From PALSA-243 sp963743705 (GTDB taxonomy: Bacteria > Acidobacteriota > Terriglobia > Bryobacterales > Bryobacteraceae), in assembly GCA_963743705.1 (NCBI GenBank), contig CAVUQS010000020.1, positions 186,001-250,000 on the forward strand: DNA of 64,000 nucleotides, written 5' to 3'. Positions 8,168 to 17,756 of this stretch are shown here, piece by piece. The notes below the pieces were generated by a model. That model was not told the origin of the DNA, made no database searches, and saw only the letters and a program-made list of their open reading frames with translations. The position numbers and the translations under genes are program-made. Numbering within the stretch: the stretch's first letter is position 1; each line of letters opens with the position of its first letter.

Positions 8168-9112
8168 ATTCAAAAAGCGGCAATCTTCGGGGCGGCGGGC
8201 GCCATGGGACATGGGATTGCGCCTGAGTTGGAACGGCGCGGCATTCCGTTTCGCGTGGTGGGCCGCTCACAACAGAAACTCGAGCGCGCATTCGGAAGCT
8301 TCGCGAATGTCGAGATATTCGCGGCGGATATCGCCGAGATGCGCTCGGCGGGCGCGGCCGCGCGCGGCGTCGATACCATCTTCTATTGCGTCGGCCTGCC
8401 TTATCCGTCGCATCAGCTACACCCGGCGTTGATGCGGACCACGCTCGAAGCGGCCGCGTCGGTGGGCGTCGAGCGCGTCGTGTTGGTATCGAGCGTCTAT
8501 CCGTATGGCGTGCCGCGCACGCAGCGAGTCGCCGAGGATCACCCGCGCTTTCCGGAATCGCGCAAGGGCGCCTATCGCCGCGAGCAGGAAGACCTGGTAT
8601 TGGAGGCCCACAAGAAAAGCAAACTTGCCGGGCTGATCGTCCGCCTTCCGGATTTCTACGGGCCCCATGCCGAACTGGGCTACGCGCCGTTGATCTTCGA
8701 GGCCGCCTTGGCGGGGAAGACCGCAAACTGGGTTGGCCCGGTGAGCGCGAAACACGAATTTGTCTTCGTGCCGGATGCTGGTCCTGTGATAGTTGAGTTA
8801 GCATCGCGCGCCGATTGTTTCGGCGAGGCGTGGAACTTCGGGGGCCCCGGCGAAATTGCAGTGGTAGATTTCATCACGCGAATTTATCGCGCCGTGGGGC
8901 GTGAACCAAAGTACAGATCGGTAGGGCGGACGCTGCTGAAGATGCTGGGTTGGTTCGACGCCAACCTCCGTGAGGTGGTGGAGATGATGTACTTACAGGA
9001 AACTCCCGTAGTCCTAAATGACAGTAAGCTCGCGGCGAAATTGGGCGACCTGCACAAAACCCAATATGACGAAGGGATTAGAAAGACTTTGAATTGGATG
9101 CGGCAAAAGTGA
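8168..9112 (+). CDS. NAD(P)-dependent epimerase/dehydratase-like protein
   Basis: This is an extended short-chain dehydrogenase/reductase-like protein of about 314 aa. The nucleotide-binding Rossmann start is AIFGAAGAMGHGIAPELERR, and a second strand VERVVLVSSVYPYG is followed by a catalytic-type Tyr region (RKGAYRREQEDL), all typical of NAD-dependent epimerases and NmrA-like reductases. The glycine-rich motif needs codons before the first ATG (8204), yet between the upstream stop TAG 8159 and 8204 there is no ATG, GTG or TTG. The likely start is ATT 8168, giving MQKAAIFGAAG, with GGAG at 8154-8157 as the ribosome site. This is either a rare start codon or a base error in an ATG. The substrate is unknown, probably a nucleotide sugar or similar. 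Confidence 0.75.
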   Translation: MQKAAIFGAAGAMGHGIAPELERRGIPFRVVGRSQQKLERAFGSFANVEIFAADIAEMRSAGAAARGVDTIFYCVGLPYPSHQLHPALMRTTLEAAASVGVERVVLVSSVYPYGVPRTQRVAEDHPRFPESRKGAYRREQEDLVLEAHKKSKLAGLIVRLPDFYGPHAELGYAPLIFEAALAGKTANWVGPVSAKHEFVFVPDAGPVIVELASRADCFGEAWNFGGPGEIAVVDFITRIYRAVGREPKYRSVGRTLLKMLGWFDANLREVVEMMYLQETPVVLNDSKLAAKLGDLHKTQYDEGIRKTLNWMRQK

Positions 9113-9239
9113 GATGACTCACAATAGCCTTGTTTTTCCCTAGGTTAGATACCTGGCGGGGCTCGCCATTCTCGCGCCGCCATCATAGTATATAGATCAG
9201 ATATTAATACCGGTACTCCGGGAACGAAAGGCAACGCTA

Positions 9240-9407
9240 ATGAAACGAATTTTTTTGATCTTCGCTGCCACTGCCGCGCTGGCGGTTGGTTCTATCTCGA
9301 CCATCAATCCCCAAGGTTCAGTCCTCGAAAGGACCCCGGCTCCGAAGTTCGGCGGAGTTCCTCCTCCTCCTGTGTGCCCGCCCTTCTGTGGGACGGAAGC
9401 GCACTAA
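9240..9407 (+). CDS. Small secreted Pro/Cys peptide (55 aa)
   Basis: ATG 9240 follows GAAAGG with acceptable spacing. The product begins with a clear signal peptide, MKRIFLIFAATAALAVGS, and has a short mature part that ends in PPPPVCPPFCGTEAH. The Cys-Pro-Pro-Phe-Cys pair could form a disulphide or bind a metal outside the cytoplasm. No family is recognised. The preceding 127 bp contain AT-rich sequence (tatatagatcagatatt) that could hold a promoter. Confidence 0.45.
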   Translation: MKRIFLIFAATAALAVGSISTINPQGSVLERTPAPKFGGVPPPPVCPPFCGTEAH

Positions 9408-9449
9408 AAATAAAGAATCTTCTTGCAATGCGCCGCCCGCCGCAATAAA

Positions 9450-10241
9450 ATGGCGGGCGGAATGTTCACGCTCGGAGCGGCCCTCTGGTATTTGGCCTTG
9501 GCGGCCAAAGGGATCGCTGTGTGGCGTCTTTTGGCAACCGGCATTTACAAGCGTTTGCCCATCCTTTTCGTTTACTTCGTTGCTTCCTTTGCGCAACAAG
9601 GCGCATTCTCATTCATCTGGTATAAGCCTGCGCTTTATGCCTCGTGGTACGTGCGAACCGAACCCGTGATGCTCGCGCTCGACTATGCAATGGTGGTGAG
9701 TCTCTACTGGGCGGTCGCCGAATTCTTCCCGCGTTTTCGTATCGCCGGCACTTTTGTTCTGTCAAGCGTCTCATTGATTGCGGCTGTAACCGCTTATCTG
9801 ACGCGCGCGTTGGGCGCCCCGCCGAAAGGATGGGAAGACGCGTGGCAGACGATGCTGATCTATCAGCGCAGCGCGGGTGTGGTCTTGATCGCGGTGCTGG
9901 CAGCGGCGCGGCTGCTCAATGGCTTCCATCGGTTATTCCCCACTCGCGAATGCGCGCGGCGCGCGGCGGATATCATGCTCTTCCACGGAGTGGTATTCGT
10001 GTGGGGCGTGGCGACGTTTCGCGCTCTGGCGGGGGAACAGAACGGCAATCTCGGCTTCGTCCTTGGGCTCTCCGGTTCGTTCATCACCAGTGGTCTGTGC
10101 GCGATTTTCCTGAATAGAACCTCCGATCGTGTCGCCGCGGTAGTGAGGCCGCGAGTCAGCGCAGCCGAACTCGACGCCAGCATCGCGCGGCAGTTAGAGG
10201 GTCTGCAAGAATACGGGCGCATGCTCGATCGCCAGCATTAA
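9450..10241 (+). CDS. Multi-pass membrane protein of unknown function
   Basis: The product (about 263 aa from ATG 9450; TTG 9423 and ATG 9462 are alternatives) has about seven hydrophobic segments, including TLGAALWYLALAAKGIAV, LPILFVYFVASFAQQG, FVLSSVSLIAAVTAYL, VVLIAVLAAARLL and LGFVLGLSGSFITSGL. A short cytoplasmic C-terminal helix (ELDASIARQLEGLQEYGRM) follows. Proteins of this shape are common in Solibacter-like genomes without an assigned role. It overlaps the end of the convergent next gene by 4 bp. Confidence 0.6.
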   Translation: MAGGMFTLGAALWYLALAAKGIAVWRLLATGIYKRLPILFVYFVASFAQQGAFSFIWYKPALYASWYVRTEPVMLALDYAMVVSLYWAVAEFFPRFRIAGTFVLSSVSLIAAVTAYLTRALGAPPKGWEDAWQTMLIYQRSAGVVLIAVLAAARLLNGFHRLFPTRECARRAADIMLFHGVVFVWGVATFRALAGEQNGNLGFVLGLSGSFITSGLCAIFLNRTSDRVAAVVRPRVSAAELDASIARQLEGLQEYGRMLDRQH

Positions 10242-10699
10242 GTCTCATGCCCGAGTAAGCGCGCCAGACGCGCGCATGCCGGCTCAAACTTAACGGGCCA
10301 GTGCACCAGAAACAAAATCCCCAGAACGTGAAGCAAGGTTGTGTGCAGTTCGGCGTGCCGCAGTTTGATCTGCAGCCCACAATAGGCCTTCCAGCGTCCC
10401 GATAGCGCCATCTCATCGGCGCGCTCCATCAGCCTGCGCCGCACGTCCCCGCGAATCGAACGCAAATAACCGTGGAGGAGTAGGAATCTTCCGAGGCGGA
10501 AGCGGCCCCTCATCAGAAGGGGAATCGCTCGCAGGGTATCCGGGGCGCTACACGCCGCCGGAACCTGAATGCGGGGAGCGTTGGCGGCCATAGCTTCCGC
10601 CTCGCCAAGCAGTTTCGCCGCGTCCAGGCATTCCAATGATCGCTCCGCAACGAGAGCGAATTTGTCGATGAGAGTTGAGGTTAGATAAGAGGACCGCAT
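10238..10699 (-). CDS. Hypothetical protein (153 aa)
   Basis: The chosen start is ATG 10699 (MRSSYLTSTLIDKFALVAER). A longer open frame continues to 11005, but it would run through the carA promoter region and start, so it is unlikely. The protein has a basic, helical middle (RGRFRLGRFLLLHGYLRSIR; RRRLMERADEMALSGRW) and a hydrophobic segment near the end (LLHVLGILFLVHWPVKF), so it may be membrane-associated. No family is recognised and no good ribosome site is seen. Confidence 0.4.
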   Translation of the reverse strand: MRSSYLTSTLIDKFALVAERSLECLDAAKLLGEAEAMAANAPRIQVPAACSAPDTLRAIPLLMRGRFRLGRFLLLHGYLRSIRGDVRRRLMERADEMALSGRWKAYCGLQIKLRHAELHTTLLHVLGILFLVHWPVKFEPACARLARLLGHET

Positions 10700-10857
10700 A
10701 CGGGAGCGGAATATGAAGCAGCTATTCGACCCGAACCGTTTCGATACTACTACCGGCGGCGGGCGCCGCGCAAGAAAATTCTGAGGAATTTCTGAGGGGA
10801 ATTCACCCATCGGGCGGATGCCGCTTTTCGAATCGGGAAGCGCGTGGAGCGGCCTGC

Positions 10858-10863
10858 TAGAAT
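10858..10863 (+). promoter_or_regulatory. Possible -10 element for carAB
   Basis: TAGAAT lies 36 bp before the carA start codon and matches five of six bases of the sigma-70 -10 box. No convincing -35 box is visible at 16-18 bp upstream. The leader would be only about 30 bases, too short for an attenuator. Confidence 0.3.
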
Positions 10864-10898
10864 AGTTCTTATCCCACCCCACGGAGGAACACGCAAGC

Positions 10899-12026
10899 TT
10901 GAACTCTGCGATTCTCGCTCTGGAAGACGGAACCGTCTTCGAGGGCCGCGGTTTTGGTGCGCCCACCGAGCGATCGGGCGAAGTTGTCTTCAACACCGCG
11001 CTCACCGGCTATCAGGAAGTCTTCACCGATCCATCGTATTCCGGTCAGATTGTGGTGCTGACCAATCCGCAAATCGGCAACTACGGCACCAGCCGCGGCG
11101 ATAACGAAGCGGGCAAGCCATACATCGAGGGGCTCGTGGTGCGCGAGTTCTCGCATATCGCAAGCAACTGGCGCTCGGATGAAGCCGCCAACGATTTTCT
11201 GGCGCAAAGCGGCATCCCGGTGATTTCTGATCTGGATACGCGCGCGCTGGTGCGCCATCTGCGGACACGCGGCGTGATGCGCGGCGTGCTCTCATCGGCC
11301 GGGAGAGCGGCGAGCGAGTTAATCGAAACCGCGCGCGGCATTCCCACCATGACCGGGCTCGATCTCGCCAGCCGCGTGACCACGGCGAAGAGCTACGAAT
11401 GGTCGGAGCCTGTCGAGCCCTGCTCGCCATCCGATCTGGTTGGCATCGCCGCGGAAGTCAGGCATCACGTGGTGGCGTACGATTTCGGCATCAAACGGAA
11501 CATCCTGCGGCGCCTGGTGCAATCGGGGTGCCGTGTGACGGTGGTTCCGGCGCTGACTTCCGCCGAGGATGTACTGGCGCTTAAGCCCGATGGAATCTTT
11601 CTCTCGAACGGGCCCGGCGATCCCGAGCCTCTTGAAACGCAGGTGGCGAACATTCGCAAACTGATCGGCAGGAAGCCGGTGTTCGGCATCTGCCTCGGGC
11701 ACCAACTGCTGGGACTGGCGTGCGGCGGGAAGACTTACAAGCTGAAGTTCGGGCATCGCGGCGCGAATCATCCGGTACGCAACGAACTCACCAAGCGCGT
11801 CGAGATCACTTCGCACAATCACGGCTTCGCGGTGGACCCGGATTCGCTCAACCTCAACGAACTGGAAGTGACGCACGTGAATCTGAACGATCAGACGCTG
11901 GAAGGCTTCCGGCACCGCAACCATCCAGCCTTCTGCGTGCAGTATCACCCTGAGGCGGCGCCGGGGCCGCACGACTCGCACTACCTCTTTGACGAATTTG
12001 TCCAACTCATGAGCGGGAAACAATAA
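10899..12026 (+). CDS. carA: Carbamoyl-phosphate synthase small (glutaminase) subunit
   Basis: CarA hydrolyses glutamine and passes ammonia to CarB for carbamoyl phosphate, the precursor of pyrimidines and arginine. The 375-aa length is normal. The N-terminal CPSase domain has VFNTALTGYQEVFTDPSYSG and GNYGTSRGDNE. The class-I amidotransferase domain has the nucleophile in GICLGHQLLG (Cys about 265) and the His/Glu pair in VQYHPEAAPGPHD near 350. The start is TTG 10899, with GGAGG at 10883-10887. It is followed after 3 bp by carB. Confidence 0.97.
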   Translation: MNSAILALEDGTVFEGRGFGAPTERSGEVVFNTALTGYQEVFTDPSYSGQIVVLTNPQIGNYGTSRGDNEAGKPYIEGLVVREFSHIASNWRSDEAANDFLAQSGIPVISDLDTRALVRHLRTRGVMRGVLSSAGRAASELIETARGIPTMTGLDLASRVTTAKSYEWSEPVEPCSPSDLVGIAAEVRHHVVAYDFGIKRNILRRLVQSGCRVTVVPALTSAEDVLALKPDGIFLSNGPGDPEPLETQVANIRKLIGRKPVFGICLGHQLLGLACGGKTYKLKFGHRGANHPVRNELTKRVEITSHNHGFAVDPDSLNLNELEVTHVNLNDQTLEGFRHRNHPAFCVQYHPEAAPGPHDSHYLFDEFVQLMSGKQ

Positions 12027-12029
12027 CGG

Positions 12030-15000
12030 ATGCCCAGACGAAACGATCTTCATCGCATCCTGATTGTCGGGTCGGGGCCGATCATCATCGGTCAGGCCTG
12101 CGAATTCGATTATTCCGGTACGCAGGCCGCGAAAGCGTTGCGCGCGGACGGCTTTGAAGTGGTCCTGGTAAATTCGAACCCGGCGACCATCATGACCGAT
12201 CCGGATCTTGCCGACAAAACTTATGTCGAGCCGCTGACCGCTACTTATCTCGAAGAAATCATCCGGCGCGAGCGGCCCGATGCCCTGCTCTCCACCGTCG
12301 GCGGACAGACCGGCCTGAATCTTTCAGTGGAATTAGCCGAAAAAGGCGTGCTCGATCGCTACGGCGTCGAACTGATCGGCGCCGAAATCGACGCCATCAA
12401 GAAGGCGGAAGACCGGCTGTTGTTCAAGGACGCGATGCGGAAGATCGGTCTCGAAACGCCGCAATCGCAGCTTGTGACCAACGTGCAGGGCGGCCTCGAT
12501 TTTGCCGAGCGCATCGGTTACCCCAATATTCTGCGGCCCAGCTTCACCATGGGCGGCACGGGCGGCGGCATCGCCTATAACCAGGAAGATCTGGAAGAGA
12601 TTCTGGAACGCGGACTCGCGCTCTCGCCGGTGCACGAAGTTCTGATGGAAGAAAGTGCGCTCGGGTGGAAGGAATACGAGCTCGAGGTGATGCGCGATCT
12701 CGCCGACAACTGCATCATCATTTGCTCTATTGAGAACTTCGACCCGATGGGCGTACACACCGGCGATTCCATCACCGTGGCGCCGGCGCAAACTCTCACC
12801 GACCGCGAATACCAGATGATGCGCGATGGCGCGCTGCGTTGCCTGCGCGAGATCGGCGTGGATACCGGCGGATCGAACGTGCAGTTCGCGATCAATCCTG
12901 CGGATGGGCGCATGGTGATCATCGAGATGAACCCACGCGTCTCGCGCAGTTCGGCGTTGGCGTCAAAAGCGACAGGTTTCCCGATTGCGAAGATCGCGGC
13001 CAAGCTGGCGGTGGGCTACCGGCTGGACGAGATTCGCAATGACATCACGTTGAAGACGCCGGCATGCTTCGAGCCGACCATCGATTACGTGGTGGCGAAG
13101 ATTCCGAAGTGGGCATTCGAAAAGTTCCCGGGCGCGGACCCCACGCTGGGCACGCAAATGAAATCCGTCGGCGAAGTGATGGCCATCGGGCGCACCTTCA
13201 AGGAAGCGCTGTGGAAGGGAATGCGCAGCCTCGAAACCGGCAAGGCGTTCGGCTCGGAAAAGTTCGACAAGAATCTGCTGGTCAACAAGCTGGTGACGCC
13301 GACGCCGGAGCGGCTCGGCTACATCCGCTTTGCCCTCGCCACCGGCCACAGTGTGGCGGAGATTCATGAGTGGACCAAGGTCGATCCCTGGTTCCTCGAG
13401 CAGATGAAAGAAGTCATCGATTTCGAGGCTGAGCTGGCGCACACGACGCTGGCTGAGGTTTCGAAAGAGACCCTGCGCCGCGCCAAACGCTACGGCATCT
13501 CCGACGCGCAACTGGCGAAGACTTGGGGCGCGGCTGAGATCGCGGTGCGCACGCGGCGCAAAGAACTGGGCGTCGCCGCGATGTTCAGCCGCGTGGATAC
13601 GTGTGCTGCCGAGTTTGAAAGCTTCACGCCGTACCTCTATTCGAATTACGAGAGTGTGTGCGAGGCCGATCCCGCCGATGGCAAGAAGGTCATGATTCTG
13701 GGCAGCGGACCCAACCGGATCGGGCAGGGAATCGAGTTCGACTATTGCTGCTGCCACGCGTCGTTCGCGCTGCAGGAACTGGGCGTCGAATCGATCATGG
13801 TGAATTGCAATCCGGAGACGGTCTCGACGGATTACGACACCAGCAACCGCTTATACTTCGAGCCTCTCACGCTCGAACACGTCCTGAATATTTGCGACAC
13901 GGAAAAGCCGGATGGCGTGATCGTGCAGTTCGGCGGCCAGACGCCCCTCAATCTGGCGCTGCCTCTGAAAAGGCTGGGCGTACCGATCATCGGTACCGAT
14001 CCCTCGAACATCGATCTCGCGGAAGATCGCAAGCTGTTCGGCAAGCTGCTCGAAGACTTAAAAATTCCTTGCCCCGCAAACGGCACGGCGACGAGCGTGG
14101 AAGAGGCCTGCGACGTCGCGCGGCGCATCGGTTATCCCGTGCTGGTGCGGCCGAGCTATGTGCTGGGCGGCCGCGCCATGGTGATCGCCTACGACGAAGA
14201 GATGGTGCGCCAGTATATGCGCGAAGCCGTGACGTTCTCGCAGGAACGCCCCGTGCTGGTCGACCGGTTCCTCGAAGACGCGACCGAAGTCGATGTCGAC
14301 GCGCTGGCCGATGGCGAAAACGTTCTGATCGCGGGCATCATGGAACACATCGAGGAAGCGGGCGTCCACTCGGGCGATAGCTCGTGCGTGCTGCCGGCGC
14401 AATCGATTCCCGAAGCCACGCTGAAGACGATTCAGGATTACACGGTGCGGCTGGCGAAGGCGCTGCACGTGATCGGCCTGATGAACGTGCAGTACGCGAT
14501 TCAGAACGGCGTGGTCTACGTGCTCGAAGTGAATCCGCGCGCTTCGCGCACCGTGCCGTATGTGAGCAAGGCGACCGGCGTGCCGCTGCCGAAAATTGCG
14601 GTGGGCCTGATGTGGGGCAAGAAGTTGGCGGATTACGGACTCACGGGCGAGACACTGCCGGTCTCGCAGACGTTCGTGAAATCGCCGGTGTTCCCGTTCA
14701 ACAAATTCCCAGGCGTCGATCCGGCACTGGGTCCGGAGATGCGTTCCACCGGCGAAGTGATGGGCGTGGGCGAAAACTTCGGCGAAGCGTTTTTGAAGGC
14801 GCAGATCAGCGCGGGCAGCGGACTTCCGGGCAAAGGGACGGTGTTCATCAGCGTCAACGACCAGCACAAAGCGGAGGCGGTGAAGGTGGCGCAGCGCTTC
14901 GTGGAGCTCGGATTCTCGCTGGTCGCCACGCGCGGGACGGCCGCCGCTTTGCGCGCTGCGAGCCTGGAATGCAAGACCGTGTTCAAAGTGAATGAGGGAC

Positions 15001-15254
15001 GGCCCAACGCGGTGGATTTGCTCAAGGCCGGCCAGGTGCAACTCGCCATCTACACCACCACCGGCGCGCCGGCGTTCTATGACGAGAAAGCCATCCGGCG
15101 CAGCGCGGTGACGTATCGCGTGCCTTGCATCACCACCATGAGTGGAGCCCACGCGGCCGCCGATGCGGTGGCGGCGCGGCTGCGCGATCCGATTCGTGTG
15201 TGGAGTCTGCAGGAGATTCACAAAGGCGCGCGCGAATCGGCCGGACCGGCTTAG
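12030..15254 (+). CDS. carB: Carbamoyl-phosphate synthase large subunit
   Basis: CarB is the synthase partner of CarA and makes carbamoyl phosphate from bicarbonate, ammonia and two ATP. The 1,074-aa length is typical. The two homologous halves are visible, each with a preATP-grasp start (ILIVGSGPIIIGQACEFDYS; MILGSGPNRIGQGIEFDYCC), an ATP-grasp domain (RPSFTMGGTGGG; RPSYVLGGRAM) and a metal-binding strand (EMNPRVSRSSALASKATG; EVNPRASRTVPYVSKATG). The C-terminal MGS-like allosteric domain (KAEAVKVAQRFVELGFSLVA) is complete. The gene follows carA in one operon. A stem-loop lies over its stop codon. Confidence 0.97.
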   Translation: MPRRNDLHRILIVGSGPIIIGQACEFDYSGTQAAKALRADGFEVVLVNSNPATIMTDPDLADKTYVEPLTATYLEEIIRRERPDALLSTVGGQTGLNLSVELAEKGVLDRYGVELIGAEIDAIKKAEDRLLFKDAMRKIGLETPQSQLVTNVQGGLDFAERIGYPNILRPSFTMGGTGGGIAYNQEDLEEILERGLALSPVHEVLMEESALGWKEYELEVMRDLADNCIIICSIENFDPMGVHTGDSITVAPAQTLTDREYQMMRDGALRCLREIGVDTGGSNVQFAINPADGRMVIIEMNPRVSRSSALASKATGFPIAKIAAKLAVGYRLDEIRNDITLKTPACFEPTIDYVVAKIPKWAFEKFPGADPTLGTQMKSVGEVMAIGRTFKEALWKGMRSLETGKAFGSEKFDKNLLVNKLVTPTPERLGYIRFALATGHSVAEIHEWTKVDPWFLEQMKEVIDFEAELAHTTLAEVSKETLRRAKRYGISDAQLAKTWGAAEIAVRTRRKELGVAAMFSRVDTCAAEFESFTPYLYSNYESVCEADPADGKKVMILGSGPNRIGQGIEFDYCCCHASFALQELGVESIMVNCNPETVSTDYDTSNRLYFEPLTLEHVLNICDTEKPDGVIVQFGGQTPLNLALPLKRLGVPIIGTDPSNIDLAEDRKLFGKLLEDLKIPCPANGTATSVEEACDVARRIGYPVLVRPSYVLGGRAMVIAYDEEMVRQYMREAVTFSQERPVLVDRFLEDATEVDVDALADGENVLIAGIMEHIEEAGVHSGDSSCVLPAQSIPEATLKTIQDYTVRLAKALHVIGLMNVQYAIQNGVVYVLEVNPRASRTVPYVSKATGVPLPKIAVGLMWGKKLADYGLTGETLPVSQTFVKSPVFPFNKFPGVDPALGPEMRSTGEVMGVGENFGEAFLKAQISAGSGLPGKGTVFISVNDQHKAEAVKVAQRFVELGFSLVATRGTAAALRAASLECKTVFKVNEGRPNAVDLLKAGQVQLAIYTTTGAPAFYDEKAIRRSAVTYRVPCITTMSGAHAAADAVAARLRDPIRVWSLQEIHKGARESAGPA

Positions 15255-15274
15255 CCGGTTTATAATCGGTCCGG
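15241..15274 (+). other. Stem-loop over the carB stop codon
   Basis: CCGGACCG at 15241-15248 and CGGTCCGG at 15267-15274 are perfect 8-bp inverted repeats with an 18-base loop that holds TATAAT at 15261-15266. No T-run follows, so it is not a standard terminator. It could stabilise the carB message end or place the -10 box of the next gene inside an operator-like palindrome. Confidence 0.35.
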
Positions 15275-15288
15275 GGGTTAGGTAAGGT

Positions 15289-17751
15289 TTGCGCGACTTC
15301 ATCTATGCCGCGCGCGCACTTCGGTCGAGTCCGGGTTTCGGCATCGCAGCGGCTCTGACGCTCGCGCTGGGTATTGGCGCGAGTAGCGCGATCTTCAGCG
15401 TGGCGGATGCAGTGCTGCTGCGCCCTCTTCCGTATAAAGACGCGGATCGTCTGGTTTACGCCTGCGCCGATATGCGCCGGCGCAACGTCTACGATAATTT
15501 CTGGTCGTACCCGGATTATCTCGACCTGCGCAACCACGCATCGTCCGCAATCGAAGATGCCGCTGGAGTGCGGACCGGCCGCTTTAATCTGCCATATCCG
15601 GATGGCGCGCCCGAGCAACTCGCGTTCGCGAGCGTGACATCGAACATTTTTCGCCTGCTGGGTGCGCGCATCGTTGCCGGCCGCGACTTTGAGGATAGCG
15701 ACACGCAACCGCAGCCACAGGGCGCGGATGGCGCCGCGCCGCCGCCCAGCCAGCAGTTGCCCACCTACGCCATCGCGAGCTACGAATTGTTCCAGCGTCG
15801 CTTCGGCGGCAAAATGGCGCTGCTCGGCCAGCCGCTGACCAAGAACGGCCCGATTCTGGTGGGCGTGTTGGAGCCCCAATTCGAACTGCTATTCCTGCCG
15901 GAGAAGAACATGGAGCGCAAGCCGGATATTTGGTTTGCCTCCCGCCAGTCGTACGGCTCGCCGCGAATTCTGCTGACCAATCGAGTGATCGCCAAGCTGC
16001 GTCCGGGCGTGAGTCTCGAGCGCGCGCAAGCCCAGGCCGATGCGGTGGCCGAAGGATGCCGCGCGGCCGAGCCGATCAGCCGCGCGGCGAACTTCCAGAT
16101 CCGCCTCGAGCCGATGCGCCGGTATCTGACATCGGAAGTGCGGCCGGCGATTCTCGCTTTGATGGGCGCGGCGATTTTTCTATTGCTGATCGCGTGTTCG
16201 AATGTGGCGAATCTTTTCCTGGTGCGCGCCTCTCTGCGCGGACGGGATCTGGCGGTGCGAACCGCGATGGGCGCGAACTGGTGGTTGCTGGTGCGGCCGC
16301 TGCTGGCGGAAGCCCTGCTGATCGGTGGCGCCGGCTCGCTCGCCGGGCTCGGTCTGGCGTGGGCGGGCATTCACGAACTGCGCGCCATTGCGCCCGCCAA
16401 TCTGCCGCGCATGGATTCGATTCATGTCGATTTCGGGGTGCTTGCGTTTACGATCGGCGCCGGTCTGGCGGCGGCTCTGCTCTTCGGTTTGGCTCCAGCG
16501 TTGCGGGCTGCGCGCCCGGATGTCGCGCAAGTGCTTCGATCGAGCGGGCGCGCCGGAAATCTGAGCGGCGGCGCCTGGATGCGCAACGCGGTCGTGGTTG
16601 TGGAAGTGGCGCTGTGTTTCGTGCTGTTGGTGGGTTCGGGGTTGATGATCCGAAGCTTCGCGGCGTTACAAAGAATTCGCCCCGGCTTCGATTCTTCCGG
16701 CATCCTGACCTTTCGTACGGCCGGCGGCAGGCCCGGAACAACGGTCGAGGGGCGCGCGGCCACCGTCCGCGGAATGCGCGGCGCGCTTTCATCGATCGCG
16801 GGAGTGGAGAGCGTCACCGCCGCGAATGTATTGCCGCTGAACGGCGCCTACGTTGCGTACCGTTGGGGAAGGGAAGACGCACTGGCGGACGCAAGCAAAT
16901 ATCAATCGGCGGACGTGCAGACCGTGTTGCCCGGGTATTTCGAAACCATGCGGGTTCCTTTGGTCGCGGGCAGGTTGTTTGACGAAACCGATAACGATCC
17001 GCAGGCGCGGCGCATGATCGTCGATGAAGCGCTCGCGGCGAAGGCGTTCCCCAACGTCGGCGCGATTGGCCAGCGGCTCCTGTGGCGCTTCACGTTGCAG
17101 AAATCGGAATGGTTTCAGATTGTAGGCGTGGTAGCGCATCAGCGCTTAAACTCGCTAACCACGCCGGGGCGCGAACAGGCTTACCTTCCGGATAGCTATT
17201 GGGGCCATGGGTTCGTTGGCGAATGGGCGGTGCGCACGCACGGCGACGCGGCGCAATTCGCGGCGCGCGTACGCACGGAAATGACGAAGTTCGACCGCAC
17301 GATGCAATTGCTTCAAGTGGAACCCATGGATGCGATCGTGCAGCGGGCCGAATCGGGTACGCGGTTCTCGCTGTTGTTGATCGCCGCTTTCGCTGCGATC
17401 GCGGCCCTGCTGGCGGCGGTTGGACTCTATGGCGTGCTCTCCACGGTGGTGCGGCAGCGGACGGCGGAAATCGGCGTAAGAGTGGCTTTGGGCGCCGCGC
17501 CTTCCGGAATCTTCCGGCTGGTAGTGGGGCACGGGCTTCGCCTCAGCGCAGCGGGCGTGGTCGCGGGATTGATCGCGGCGCTCTTTCTGACGCGCGCGAT
17601 GACCAGTATGCTGATCGGAATCCGTCCGGCCGATCCGTTGACTTATGCGGCCATGGCTGCGCTCTTCTTTTCGATCGCGATTCTATCGACGGCGATCCCG
17701 GCGCGGCGCGCGGCGGGGCTCGATCCATCGGTTGCGTTGCGCGAAGAGTAG
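15289..17751 (+). CDS. ADOP/MacB-FtsX family ABC permease
   Basis: This is an intact 820-aa inner-membrane permease of the ADOP family. It opens MRDFIYAARALRSSPGFGIA and has the first membrane helix LTLALGIGASSAIFSVADAV. A MacB-like periplasmic domain follows, then an FtsX module (LALMGAAIFLLLIACSNVAN), a second periplasmic domain, and the last FtsX module with three helices (LLIAAFAAIAALLAAVGLYG; ending AGLDPSVALRE). The start is TTG 15289 after GGTAAGG. No ATPase gene is adjacent, as is usual for this family in Acidobacteria. The substrate is unknown. It is a useful reference for the frameshifted paralogue at 1254-3718. Confidence 0.9.
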   Translation: MRDFIYAARALRSSPGFGIAAALTLALGIGASSAIFSVADAVLLRPLPYKDADRLVYACADMRRRNVYDNFWSYPDYLDLRNHASSAIEDAAGVRTGRFNLPYPDGAPEQLAFASVTSNIFRLLGARIVAGRDFEDSDTQPQPQGADGAAPPPSQQLPTYAIASYELFQRRFGGKMALLGQPLTKNGPILVGVLEPQFELLFLPEKNMERKPDIWFASRQSYGSPRILLTNRVIAKLRPGVSLERAQAQADAVAEGCRAAEPISRAANFQIRLEPMRRYLTSEVRPAILALMGAAIFLLLIACSNVANLFLVRASLRGRDLAVRTAMGANWWLLVRPLLAEALLIGGAGSLAGLGLAWAGIHELRAIAPANLPRMDSIHVDFGVLAFTIGAGLAAALLFGLAPALRAARPDVAQVLRSSGRAGNLSGGAWMRNAVVVVEVALCFVLLVGSGLMIRSFAALQRIRPGFDSSGILTFRTAGGRPGTTVEGRAATVRGMRGALSSIAGVESVTAANVLPLNGAYVAYRWGREDALADASKYQSADVQTVLPGYFETMRVPLVAGRLFDETDNDPQARRMIVDEALAAKAFPNVGAIGQRLLWRFTLQKSEWFQIVGVVAHQRLNSLTTPGREQAYLPDSYWGHGFVGEWAVRTHGDAAQFAARVRTEMTKFDRTMQLLQVEPMDAIVQRAESGTRFSLLLIAAFAAIAALLAAVGLYGVLSTVVRQRTAEIGVRVALGAAPSGIFRLVVGHGLRLSAAGVVAGLIAALFLTRAMTSMLIGIRPADPLTYAAMAALFFSIAILSTAIPARRAAGLDPSVALREE

Positions 17752-17756
17752 CGCGG

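Noticed and set aside
14058..15302. 414-aa minus-strand frame within carB
   Set aside because: It is an antisense frame of a conserved housekeeping gene, rich in His/Arg as expected from high G+C antisense frames.
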